A stretch of 49,152 nt of DNA from an uncultured Bacteroidales bacterium (GTDB taxonomy: Bacteria; Bacteroidota; Bacteroidia; Bacteroidales; F082). Position numbers and translations under genes: made by a program. Within the stretch, counting starts at the first letter, position 1, and each line of letters begins with the position of its first letter. Location: the NCBI GenBank assembly GCA_937926515.1, contig CALAZZ010000250.1:1-49152 (forward strand), in the 5' to 3' direction. Below are positions 25,123 through 33,098 of this stretch, one piece after another. The notes beneath the pieces were generated by a model. It had not been told where the DNA came from and searched no databases. It saw nothing but the letters and a program-made list of their open reading frames with translations.

Positions 25123-25746
25123 TCAGAATGATATATTGTTGATTTTTTTTTGTTTTTCGTAGTAGGTCAGGCCTTTTGGGGTTGCAACACTTCGTATGAA
25201 ATTTTCAAACATCTGATCGAAAATGGTTTTAAAGGAGAAAGCTTCGGGAGGAAAAAAGTCGGGATTATGCAGATCAATTAACCGGCTGATGTAGAGCCTC
25301 GAAATAAGCTCTGTACTCAGATCGCTCCTGTACATGCCCTGGCTGATGCCTTTTTGAAGGTTTATCTTTATCTTACTCGAAATAAAATCTATTCGTTTAT
25401 CAAAATGTGCCTGATATATTTCAGGATACATGCCCCTGAGCTGGTGAGTCAGTACCGGGGAAATATCTGAAAACTTTTGAGCTACTTCTTTCGATACGAT
25501 CATGAGGATGTCAATGGCATTTTTGTCTTCGAAGTTATATTGGAGAAATATTTCCATGAATTTTTCACGTTCCAGTTCAAGTAACTTCTCCACCAATTCT
25601 TCATCTGTACGAAAATATTTGTAAAGCATTTCATGAGGTACGCCTGCCATGCCATCAATTTTATCAATGGAAAGGTTTTTCAACCCTGGCGTCATTACCC
25701 TGTGCCGGATATTTTCAAGTATATGCTTGACGTCTTCCTTTAACAT
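25123..25746 (-). CDS. TetR-like regulator with divergent DNA-binding helix
   Basis: This 207-residue protein is organised like the TetR regulator at 22942-23553: similar length, and a comparable ligand domain (MYPEIYQAHFDKRIDFISSK, then GISQGMYRSDLSTELISRLY). The helix-turn-helix region is less canonical (LKNLSIDKIDGMAGVPHEML, then YKYFRTDEELVEKLLE): the usual small residue and Gly-Val-Ser turn are altered, but the YKYFRTDEELV recognition-helix end is normal. It is encoded upstream of the efflux operon with its own promoter, over which lies a perfect palindrome (25776-25797) likely to be its operator. It may regulate itself or the efflux operon. Confidence 0.82.
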   Translation of the reverse strand: MLKEDVKHILENIRHRVMTPGLKNLSIDKIDGMAGVPHEMLYKYFRTDEELVEKLLELEREKFMEIFLQYNFEDKNAIDILMIVSKEVAQKFSDISPVLTHQLRGMYPEIYQAHFDKRIDFISSKIKINLQKGISQGMYRSDLSTELISRLYISRLIDLHNPDFFPPEAFSFKTIFDQMFENFIRSVATPKGLTYYEKQKKINNISF

Positions 25747-25772
25747 GTAGTTGAAGTCAAAAAAAATCGCAC

Positions 25773-25780
25773 CAAATGTA
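25773..25780 (-). promoter_or_regulatory. Candidate -7 box for second TetR gene
   Basis: The minus strand reads TACATTTG, an exact TAnnTTTG match, 27 bases before the ATG at 25746. A TTG on the same strand lies at 25805-25803, at a spacing of 22 bases. The box overlaps the left arm of the palindrome at 25776-25797. Confidence 0.5.
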
Positions 25781-25797
25781 AAAGAAATCTTTTACAT
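25776..25797. promoter_or_regulatory. Perfect 22-bp palindrome, probable TetR operator
   Basis: ATGTAAAAGA (25776-25785) and TCTTTTACAT (25788-25797) are exact reverse complements separated by AA. The palindrome covers the edge of the -7 box and the spacer of the TetR gene promoter. TetR dimers bind palindromes of this size placed so as to block RNA polymerase. I did not find the same arms upstream of the TolC operon. Confidence 0.6.
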
Positions 25798-25943
25798 AAA
25801 GCCAACTTCATTTTAATTGAGGACGTTGCGTTGCTACTTTTCGTTGCATGCGATCTATAATAATATTCAATTTCGAGATGAATATTCAACAAATCATCTC
25901 CTGATGGGCCCGACAAAGCGCACTCTGAGCTTTGAAGTATAGG

Positions 25944-28121
25944 TTAGAAACTGCGGGCTGCATCCTTGTCAACGATAACGAAATCCATCTGTTTCTTGGT
26001 CAGGTCTACTTTTTTTACACGAATGGTCACAGAATCGCCTAGTCGGAACACTTTTCCGGAGCTTTGGCCAATAACCCTGTAATTATCTTCATCGAGGTAA
26101 TAATAGTCGCCCGGCATCTCGTTGTACCTGACCATACCTTCACATTTGCTGTCTTTAAGTTCAACAAAAATACCCCATTTGCTTACACCTGATATGAGCC
26201 CTTCGAATAATTTGCCAATTTGATCAGAAAGATATTCTGCTTGTTTGTACTTAACCGAGTCACGTTCCATCTCAACAGCCCTCCTTTCCATGTCAGAGGC
26301 ATGCTGGCATATAGGTTCATAGACCTCTTCACTTACAGATTTACCCCCATTAAGGTATCGCTCCAGCAGTCGGTGTACCATTAGGTCAGGGTATCGCCTG
26401 ATCGGCGAGGTAAAATGTGTATAATAGGGGAATGCCAGGCCATAATGTCCAATATTTTTCGTGCTGTATTCGGCCTTTGCCATAGTGCGTATGGCTACTG
26501 TTTCAACCAGGTTCTTCTCCCCTTTGCCATCAACGGCTTCAAAAAGCCTGTTATATGAGCTGACCAATTTGGCGCGTGTACTGATGTTCATGCTGTATCC
26601 TAGTTTGCTCAAGAATTGAACAAAGGTGTTAAGCTTGTCAGGATTGGGTTCGTCATGCACACGGTAAACAAAAGTTTTTGGCTTTTTCCGGCCTGCAGGT
26701 TTGCCAATCAACTCAGCTACCTTGCGGTTGGCAAGCAGCATAAAGTCTTCCACAAGCATGTGGCTTTCATTTTGCACCTTTATAAAGGTATCAATGGGCT
26801 TTCCTTTTTCATCCAGTATAAATTTAACTTCCTCTGAATGAAAATTAATAGATCCGTCATCCATACGTTTTTGCCTGAGTTGTGATGCCAGGCTGTGAAG
26901 CAACAAAACCTCATCTTTGTATTCACCTTCTCCTCCTTTGATGAGGTCTTGTATTTCTTCGTAGTTGTACCTGCGATTTGAATTAATTACGGTTTTGCCA
27001 ATCCACTCCTGAAGCACTTTTGCATTCTCGTTCATCTCGAAAATGGTAGAAAAGCATAATTTGTCTTCATGTGGCCTTAATGAACAAATGTTGTTGGATA
27101 ATTTCTCGGGGAGCATAGGTATTACCCGGTCAACGAGGTATATCGATGTGCCCCGCTGTTCGGCCTCAATATCAATGGCTGAGTTTTCTTTTACGTAATG
27201 TGAAACATCAGCAATGTGCACGCCCACTTCCCAGTTTCCATTCTCAAGCTTACGCAATGAAAGTGCATCATCGAAATCTTTAGCATCAAATGGGTCGATG
27301 GTAATGGTGAATACATCACGCACATCACGGCGCGATGCAATTTCATTTGGGTTAATACCATGTTCTATTCGAGAAGCTTGTTTTTCAACCTCTTTCGGGA
27401 ATGACAACGGGAAATTATATTCAGCTAAAATTGATTGCATCTCAACTTCATGTTCTCCAGGGCGTCCAAGTACCTGCAATACTTCACCAAAAGGATTTCG
27501 TGCATGTTCGGGCCAGTCAGTAATGCGAACGATCACCTTGTCGCCATGTTTTGCCTGATTGAAAGCCTCTTTTGGGATAAAAATATCAACAGGCATGGTG
27601 TTGCTATCGGGTATCAGAAAGCCAAACTCCTTTGATATTTCCAACACGCCAACATAATCTGTCTTGCTTCGTTTTATGATTTCGATGATACGCCCTTCGG
27701 TCTTCCGGTCTTTTCGTTTTGGGAGGATGTGTACATTCACGATATCGCCATGAAGTGCCTGGCCGGTGTTGTTGGATGCAACATAAATATCATCACCTCC
27801 TTCTTCTGAGATTACATATGCCTTACCGGTGCTCTTCATGTCAACCTTGCCCCGGATGAACTTCTTTTTGTTGGCAAAGTCACTCAACATCTTTGGATTG
27901 AGCATATAGCGAAAAGGACGTTCTTCAACCAGCTTGCCATCTGCGGCAAGATCACTTAAGATACTGTTTACAAGGTCTTTACTAGCCTTATCTTTGATGC
28001 CAAGGAGTTTGGAAATCTGTTTGTAATTATATGGCTTGAAGGGGTTGTCACCAAAAATGCTGAGTATGGTATTGGCAAAGGTGTTTTTCTTTCCTGACCG
28101 GGACTTTTTCTTTGTTGGCAT
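25944..28121 (-). CDS. rnr: Ribonuclease R
   Basis: This 725-residue 3'-to-5' exoribonuclease degrades structured RNA and takes part in rRNA and mRNA quality control. Its domains run: basic N-terminal tail, winged-helix region (SKLLGIKDKASKDLVNSILS), two OB cold-shock domains (about 85-220), the RNB catalytic domain starting near 265 with the metal-binding acidic cluster at D276, D279, D282, D284 and D285 (DPFDAKDFDD), and a C-terminal S1 domain (LFEGLISGVSKWGIFVELKD). LLANRKVAELIGKP and HFTSPIRRYPDLMVHRLL are conserved RNB motifs. All catalytic parts appear intact. The minus-strand gene has a CAAAGGTA (-7 box complement) at 28172-28179 and diverges from the receptor gene at 28511. Confidence 0.95.
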   Translation of the reverse strand: MPTKKKSRSGKKNTFANTILSIFGDNPFKPYNYKQISKLLGIKDKASKDLVNSILSDLAADGKLVEERPFRYMLNPKMLSDFANKKKFIRGKVDMKSTGKAYVISEEGGDDIYVASNNTGQALHGDIVNVHILPKRKDRKTEGRIIEIIKRSKTDYVGVLEISKEFGFLIPDSNTMPVDIFIPKEAFNQAKHGDKVIVRITDWPEHARNPFGEVLQVLGRPGEHEVEMQSILAEYNFPLSFPKEVEKQASRIEHGINPNEIASRRDVRDVFTITIDPFDAKDFDDALSLRKLENGNWEVGVHIADVSHYVKENSAIDIEAEQRGTSIYLVDRVIPMLPEKLSNNICSLRPHEDKLCFSTIFEMNENAKVLQEWIGKTVINSNRRYNYEEIQDLIKGGEGEYKDEVLLLHSLASQLRQKRMDDGSINFHSEEVKFILDEKGKPIDTFIKVQNESHMLVEDFMLLANRKVAELIGKPAGRKKPKTFVYRVHDEPNPDKLNTFVQFLSKLGYSMNISTRAKLVSSYNRLFEAVDGKGEKNLVETVAIRTMAKAEYSTKNIGHYGLAFPYYTHFTSPIRRYPDLMVHRLLERYLNGGKSVSEEVYEPICQHASDMERRAVEMERDSVKYKQAEYLSDQIGKLFEGLISGVSKWGIFVELKDSKCEGMVRYNEMPGDYYYLDEDNYRVIGQSSGKVFRLGDSVTIRVKKVDLTKKQMDFVIVDKDAARSF

Positions 28122-28171
28122 AAAATGCTTTTAATTAAATATGATTGTAATCATGATTTGCTTCATTCTGA

Positions 28172-28179
28172 CAAAGGTA
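28172..28179 (-). promoter_or_regulatory. Candidate -7 box for rnr
   Basis: The minus strand reads TACCTTTG, an exact TAnnTTTG match and the same octamer as at the DEAD-box helicase promoter. It lies 50 bases before the ATG at 28121. No clear TTG was seen at -33. Confidence 0.45.
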
Positions 28180-28418
28180 AGTATTATGGTTGCTTATATA
28201 AAGATTAAATCCGGCTACACATGTTGAAGAATTAATATTTCGGTAAGCCTGAAGCGGTTTGGTTCTCCTAAGCCCTAAATATCAGACCGTTCCCGGCATC
28301 ATGAATGATGGAATAAGCGGTTACATTCCAAATTAAAGGCTTAAGGAAGAATATAGGTAAGTCAGGACTTAAAAGCCTCTTAACGTTTATTAACAGCTTT
28401 TTATACTTAAAAAGGGAA

Positions 28419-28426
28419 TACTTTTG
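28419..28426 (+). promoter_or_regulatory. Candidate -7 box for outer-membrane receptor gene
   Basis: TACTTTTG matches TAnnTTTG exactly and lies 84 bases before the ATG at 28511. A T-run at 28398-28402 is the only -33-like sequence, at a spacing of 16 bases, so support is moderate. Confidence 0.45.
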
Positions 28427-28510
28427 TAGTTTATTTTGTTTAATCAATTAGTTCAGATAACAGCCTTGTTTTCTGCAAAATAATTAATTTACAAATCTGT
28501 TTAGTCTTTT

Positions 28511-30970
28511 ATGAAGTCATTTGCTATCAGCTTACTAATTCTACTCATTCTGCCATTTTCCGAAACCCAATCCAAGGCTTTAAATGAAACTGATATTAAT
28601 GCCGGCATAAAAGGTGTTATCAAGGATCGTGACACAGGAAATGGACTTGAATATGCCACTGTGATGGTTTATAGTGCCACTGACTCAAGTTTTGTTGATG
28701 GTGGCATCACCGGACCGAATGGCGCTTTTGACATTAGTTTGAAACCGGGACGTTATTATGCAGTGGTACAATTTATAGCCTATAACACAATCACATTGAA
28801 CGATATCTTGGTGGATAGGGGAAGGAGCAACTATGATATTGGTGAGTTATTGCTTTCACCAGACACAGGATTACTCGATGAAGTGGAGGTGATTGCTGAA
28901 CGAAGCCAGGTTGAAATGAGCCTAGATAAAAGAGTGATTAACATTGGCAGAGATATCACCGCAATATCCACCAACGCCATTGATGTGCTGGAGAACATAC
29001 CATCTGTAACTGTTGATGTGGAAGGAAATGTAAGCCTGCGTGGTGATGATGGCGTTCGAATCCTAATAGATGGAAAGATGTCGGGACTGGCCGGTGTAAG
29101 TAACCGTGATGCTTTGAGAAGTCTTCCGGCAGATATGATCGAACGCATAGAGATCGTTACTAATCCATCTGTACGTTATGATGCCGAAGGCTCGTCAGGC
29201 ATTTTGAATATCGTACTGAAAAAAGACCGTCGACGCGGATTCAATGGTTCGTTTGATATTTCCACCGGCTTACCTTTTCAGGCTGGATTAAGTGGAAATG
29301 TCAATTACAGACTTCCAAAAGTCAATTTCTTTGCTAACTATTCTCTGAACTACAGAGAAAGACCCGGCAGCGGAACCAACTACCGAGAGTTTTACCGTGC
29401 TGAAGGCACATTTATTACCGATCAAAATCGTGAACGAAACCGCTACAGCCTTAGCAATACATTCCGTATTGGTGCTGAATACAATATCAACCCAAATAGT
29501 TCGCTGACCCTAAGTGGCTTATATCGGTTTTCAGATAATTATTCACGATCAGTGAATAGATATGATGATTTTTTTCCGGCCGCTGTATTAATCAACCAAA
29601 TCAAACGGCTTGAAAAAGAAGAGGAGTATTCTCCGGTAATGGAATATAATTTACTCTATCGTAAGCAATTCAGAAGGGAAAATCAGCTCTTGACAGCCAG
29701 CATAAGCTTTATGGATAATCGGGATGATGAAGTAGCTACGATTAGTGAGGAGATGCTCTTCGACATTTCCGGTGAATACTTTGATCCTGTTTATCAACGT
29801 ACCAGTAATGATGAAATTCAAAGAAACATTGAATTTCAGCTTGATTATTTTCATCCATTTGGTGATGATGCTAAGATCGAGACTGGTTTTAAAGCCCAAA
29901 TACGCGAAATTGACAATGATTATATCGTTGAGGATCAAAACGAAGACCAGGAGTGGGTAAATATGCCTGAATTCACCAACCATTTCATTTACAATGAAAA
30001 TATTTATGCAGCCTATGCCTTATTTGGCAATGATGTGGGGACTTATTCCTATCAACTTGGTTTGCGAACAGAATATTCTGATATACGTACGCGACTGATC
30101 GAAACAAATGAAGACAATCACAATACCTATTTTGATTTCTTCCCATCAGCCCACTTCACATATAAACTAACTGAAACACAGCATTTGCAACTGAGTTACA
30201 GCAGGCGTATTCGTCGGCCTTGGTTTCGCCAGTTGAATCCTTTCCGCAGCTTTGCGGATAACCGTAATATTTGGTCTGGAAACCCCAACTTGCAACCGGT
30301 CTATACAAATTCCTACGAGCTGGGTTATCTTAAATTCTGGAATAGGGCCAGCTTCAATGGTAGTGTATATTTCCGCGATAGTAAAAACGTATTTCAACGT
30401 TTGGAAAGTATTGATTCATTGGGCATTATATATATAAGACCGGAAAATTTTGCGACTAACCAGTCATTCGGGCTTGAATTGATTGGATCGGCTAATGTGC
30501 AGCAGTGGTGGTCTGTGAATGGAAGTGCAAATTTTTTCAGATCCATCACGGAAGGCAGCACAGCGGAACAGGAATTCAAAACAGATGCCTACAGCTGGTC
30601 CGGACGTGTCAGCAACCGGTTCACCATTCAGCGTGGATTTGATTTTCAGCTGTCCGGTAATTTCCGCGGGCCTCGTGAAATGCCCCAGGGAAAACGCAAG
30701 GCCAACTGGTCGGTGGATGCTGGTTTGAGTAAAGAAGTTCTTAAAGGAAACGGAACATTATCAGTGAATGTCCGGGATGTGTTCAACACCCGGAAATGGG
30801 CTTTTGAGACATTTGGATTAGATTATTATGCTGATTCTGAGTTTCGTTGGAGTCCAACAACTATTTCCATCAACTTCAACTATAGGATCAATCAGCAGCA
30901 AAGGCGTCAACAAGACAGACGCGGCCAGCAAAATGGTGATATGATGGATGAAGGGATGATGGAGTTTTAA
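28511..30970 (+). CDS. TonB-dependent-receptor-like outer-membrane beta-barrel protein
   Basis: This 819-residue protein has a signal peptide (MKSFAISLLILLILPFSETQ), an N-terminal carboxypeptidase-regulatory-like domain (about 30-115, with GVIKDRDTGNGLEYATVMVY), a plug domain (about 125-240: RVINIGRDITAISTNAIDVL, then SVTVDVEGNVSLRGDDGVRI and the segment IERIEIVTNPSVRYDAEGSSG), and a large barrel of beta-strands ending in YRINQQQ. This is the outer-membrane beta-barrel family found in Bacteroidota, related to but distinct from SusC. No SusD-like partner is next to it. The C-terminal tail (RRQQDRRGQQNGDMMDEGMMEF) is low-complexity and Gln/Arg/Met-rich, extending past the last strand. The substrate is unknown. 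Confidence 0.92.
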   Translation: MKSFAISLLILLILPFSETQSKALNETDINAGIKGVIKDRDTGNGLEYATVMVYSATDSSFVDGGITGPNGAFDISLKPGRYYAVVQFIAYNTITLNDILVDRGRSNYDIGELLLSPDTGLLDEVEVIAERSQVEMSLDKRVINIGRDITAISTNAIDVLENIPSVTVDVEGNVSLRGDDGVRILIDGKMSGLAGVSNRDALRSLPADMIERIEIVTNPSVRYDAEGSSGILNIVLKKDRRRGFNGSFDISTGLPFQAGLSGNVNYRLPKVNFFANYSLNYRERPGSGTNYREFYRAEGTFITDQNRERNRYSLSNTFRIGAEYNINPNSSLTLSGLYRFSDNYSRSVNRYDDFFPAAVLINQIKRLEKEEEYSPVMEYNLLYRKQFRRENQLLTASISFMDNRDDEVATISEEMLFDISGEYFDPVYQRTSNDEIQRNIEFQLDYFHPFGDDAKIETGFKAQIREIDNDYIVEDQNEDQEWVNMPEFTNHFIYNENIYAAYALFGNDVGTYSYQLGLRTEYSDIRTRLIETNEDNHNTYFDFFPSAHFTYKLTETQHLQLSYSRRIRRPWFRQLNPFRSFADNRNIWSGNPNLQPVYTNSYELGYLKFWNRASFNGSVYFRDSKNVFQRLESIDSLGIIYIRPENFATNQSFGLELIGSANVQQWWSVNGSANFFRSITEGSTAEQEFKTDAYSWSGRVSNRFTIQRGFDFQLSGNFRGPREMPQGKRKANWSVDAGLSKEVLKGNGTLSVNVRDVFNTRKWAFETFGLDYYADSEFRWSPTTISINFNYRINQQQRRQQDRRGQQNGDMMDEGMMEF

Positions 30971-31010
30971 ACTATTGCTGATCTTATTACAGAATAGAGA
31001 TTGTGTATGC

Positions 31011-32606
31011 TCAGTTTGCCTGGTATGCTTTCAGGCCCCTGTCAGTCATAATCCAGTATTCACCTGCAAAGTCCAGTCCTCTCCAATAGCGGTGTGGATT
31101 GTTATGTAAAAGTTCCTTCATGTTTTCATCAAAATAAACAATCTGGCCTTCAGAAAGTTTAATACTTATCCGTACTTCCTGACTGCGCAATTTGTCCGAT
31201 GCCATGAAGTGATAATAACTAGGAAGCATAAGCAGACTGTCAGATGCTGATATGTTGTATTGGATCGTTTCGGCACGCATGGCAGCTTCCTCGGGGGAAT
31301 AGCCTGAAGCCATATGAATTGCACTGATGCGGATTAATTCATCTGTAGTTCTGCTGATGTTTAGTCTTGGATAGGCATAAAGTCTTTCGCCCTGGGGTGA
31401 ATATTCAACTTTAAATTTATTATCGAAGATATTTAAGGTTGGAAGTTTATTATTCTTCATTATTTCTTCAGCCTTAATATGAAGTACCTGTCCCGGCCCT
31501 GATGCAACAATCTCTGTAGTGAAATCAAGCGATGAACGATTTTTGAAATCAACAACGGTGTCGATTACAATAAAAATAATACCTATTAGGCTAACCACCC
31601 AGAGCATTCCCAGGCTGCTACCAAAATTAGGAATCCTTAATTGACGGCCAATGATCAGGCGAAGACTCAGATAAATCAGCATGATCAATGGAATACCAAT
31701 AAATAGGGTAAGCACAACCGGAGCCATGGAGACGGCCATCTGGCTTGCTAAAAGCCAACTAAAGAAGTCTGCAAAAGAGAAGTATATTGAGTCGCTGCCA
31801 TCAATAAATGAAAAGCTTTCCCAACCAAGGAAAAGGGCGCCAAATGATATTACCAGGCCAACCCCCATGGCTAGCAGGACTATCCCTATGATGATGCCCA
31901 GTATACGGGCAAATACCATGACGATGCGAAAAAGTATTTCTACGATCTTATCAGCAGTTTTTTTGGTGTGGTATTTTTGTTTTTCAAATCCTACTTTTGC
32001 ATCTTCAGCATACTGATTGAATTTGGTTTTAACTGTTTCAAATTCTGCCTTAATGCTTTTTTCAATGGTTTCAATATTAATAGGTTTGCCATGCATATGA
32101 AGTTTATCTGCTGTTGTCAGTGCTTCGGGCAGGGCAATCCACATGATTATATAAACCAAGAGGCCAACTCCTGAAGCCAGAAAAGCCACCAAAAATAATA
32201 TCCGGATGATCAGTGGATCTGTTTTCAGATAGGCCGCAATGCCTGAACACACACCTGCGATAATCTTCCTGTCAGGATCGCGATACAAACGCCTGTATCT
32301 AATGTGGCTCTCTTTTGTTTTAGATTGTTGATCACCGGCTTCTTCGTTATCCATCTCAAAAGGCTGGCCCATCATCTTAATCACTTCCTGAATGTCCACC
32401 AAGGTTATCACCTGCTTGGATTCATCTATTTTGGTTTGTAGCAGTTCAGCTATCCGGCTTTCAATATCGGCAATGATCTCATCACGGCCATCTTCATCGC
32501 TAAAATGATTTTTTATACTGGTGATGTAGGCATTCAATTGTTCAAAAGCATCCTCGTCAATGTGAAATATGATTCCACTTATGTTGATGGTTAAGGTCTT
32601 TTTCAT
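31011..32606 (-). CDS. PspC-domain membrane protein
   Basis: This 531-residue membrane protein combines an N-terminal region of about 100 residues (DEDAFEQLNAYITSIKNHFS, then AELLQTKIDESKQVITLVDI) with a PspC domain (about 105-165; RRLYRDPDRKIIAGVCSGIA, AYLKTDPLIIRILFLV), several further helices (about 230-360) and an extracytoplasmic C-terminal domain of about 170 residues. In phage-shock systems PspC senses envelope stress. Paired PadR/PspC genes are widespread in Bacteroidota, where the PspC protein is usually longer than the enterobacterial one (about 120 residues). It starts 10 bases after the PadR stop, so the pair is an operon. Confidence 0.9.
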   Translation of the reverse strand: MKKTLTINISGIIFHIDEDAFEQLNAYITSIKNHFSDEDGRDEIIADIESRIAELLQTKIDESKQVITLVDIQEVIKMMGQPFEMDNEEAGDQQSKTKESHIRYRRLYRDPDRKIIAGVCSGIAAYLKTDPLIIRILFLVAFLASGVGLLVYIIMWIALPEALTTADKLHMHGKPINIETIEKSIKAEFETVKTKFNQYAEDAKVGFEKQKYHTKKTADKIVEILFRIVMVFARILGIIIGIVLLAMGVGLVISFGALFLGWESFSFIDGSDSIYFSFADFFSWLLASQMAVSMAPVVLTLFIGIPLIMLIYLSLRLIIGRQLRIPNFGSSLGMLWVVSLIGIIFIVIDTVVDFKNRSSLDFTTEIVASGPGQVLHIKAEEIMKNNKLPTLNIFDNKFKVEYSPQGERLYAYPRLNISRTTDELIRISAIHMASGYSPEEAAMRAETIQYNISASDSLLMLPSYYHFMASDKLRSQEVRISIKLSEGQIVYFDENMKELLHNNPHRYWRGLDFAGEYWIMTDRGLKAYQAN

Positions 32607-32616
32607 CTTTAAATTA

Positions 32617-32955
32617 TTAAGTTGTTTTGGTATTCGTGATCATATGAACGGAGTCAAGCAGTTGTGACCAGCCTTTTTGAATAGTGCTCAGCATGCTGTT
32701 TCCTTCCGGAGTTAGTTTATAGTATTTTCGCGGTGGTCCTGATTTTGATTCCTCCCACCGGTAACTCAGTGCGCCGTCATTCTTAAGGCGTGTAAGCAAG
32801 GGGTAGAGGGTACCTTCCACCACGATGAGCTCCGCTTGTTTAAGCCTGGAAAGTATGTCGGAAGCATAGACCTCATCTTCTGCAGAGATAATAGAAAGTA
32901 TGCAAAACTCCAGCACCCCTTTCCGCATTTGTGAAATTGTTTTATCTGTATTCAT
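32617..32955 (-). CDS. PadR-family transcriptional regulator
   Basis: This 112-residue regulator is a winged helix-turn-helix of the short PadR type. The core reads MRKGVLEFCILSIISAEDEVY, then ASDILSRLKQAELIVVEGTL, YPLLTRLKNDGALSYRWEES and GPPRKYYKLTPEGNSML, which are the canonical PadR motifs (LYPLLxRLxxxGLL, GPPRKYYxLT). It precedes the PspC gene by 10 bases. PadR proteins usually repress their own operon. An imperfect 37-base dyad with a -7 box lies immediately upstream (32971-33009), consistent with autoregulation. Confidence 0.94.
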   Translation of the reverse strand: MNTDKTISQMRKGVLEFCILSIISAEDEVYASDILSRLKQAELIVVEGTLYPLLTRLKNDGALSYRWEESKSGPPRKYYKLTPEGNSMLSTIQKGWSQLLDSVHMITNTKTT

Positions 32956-32970
32956 GCGGCAAATATACTA

Positions 32971-32978
32971 CAAAATTA
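32971..32978 (-). promoter_or_regulatory. Candidate -7 box for PadR-PspC operon
   Basis: The minus strand reads TAATTTTG, an exact TAnnTTTG match, 15 bases before the ATG at 32955. A second match, TATATTTG (32960-32967), is so close to the ATG that it would give a leaderless transcript. The first is preferred. Confidence 0.45.
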
Positions 32979-33009
32979 TAGAACTATGCAATACCTAGTA
33001 CTATATTTT
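32973..33009. promoter_or_regulatory. Imperfect dyad over PadR promoter, probable operator
   Basis: The 37 bases centred on 32991 can be paired with 14 of 18 positions matching. The clearest arm blocks are TATAG (32977-32981) with CTATA (33001-33005), and ACTA (32983-32986) with TAGT (32996-32999). The dyad overlaps the -7 box at 32971-32978. PadR dimers bind palindromes at their own promoters, so this is a good candidate. AT-rich sequence forms weak dyads by chance, which lowers confidence. Confidence 0.45.
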
Positions 33010-33098
33010 ATAAAATAATTTCATATATATTTGATAATGGAATGAAAAACAGATAAATAGGCCATAAAATATTTCCAATATATTTTCTATAAGAGTCG

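Larger units (their letters stand above)
28122..28510. other. Divergent intergenic region, RNase R and outer-membrane receptor
   Basis: This 389-base region separates two divergent genes. It carries one -7 box for each direction (28172-28179 minus, 28419-28426 plus) and a short dyad ATGATT-GT-AATCAT at 28141-28154 in the rnr leader. No gene or RNA was recognised. Confidence 0.45.

Noticed and set aside
33066..33086. AAAATAT/ATATTTT inverted repeat downstream of ComEC
   Set aside because: Arms contain only A and T, so it is too weak for a terminator and expected in such sequence.
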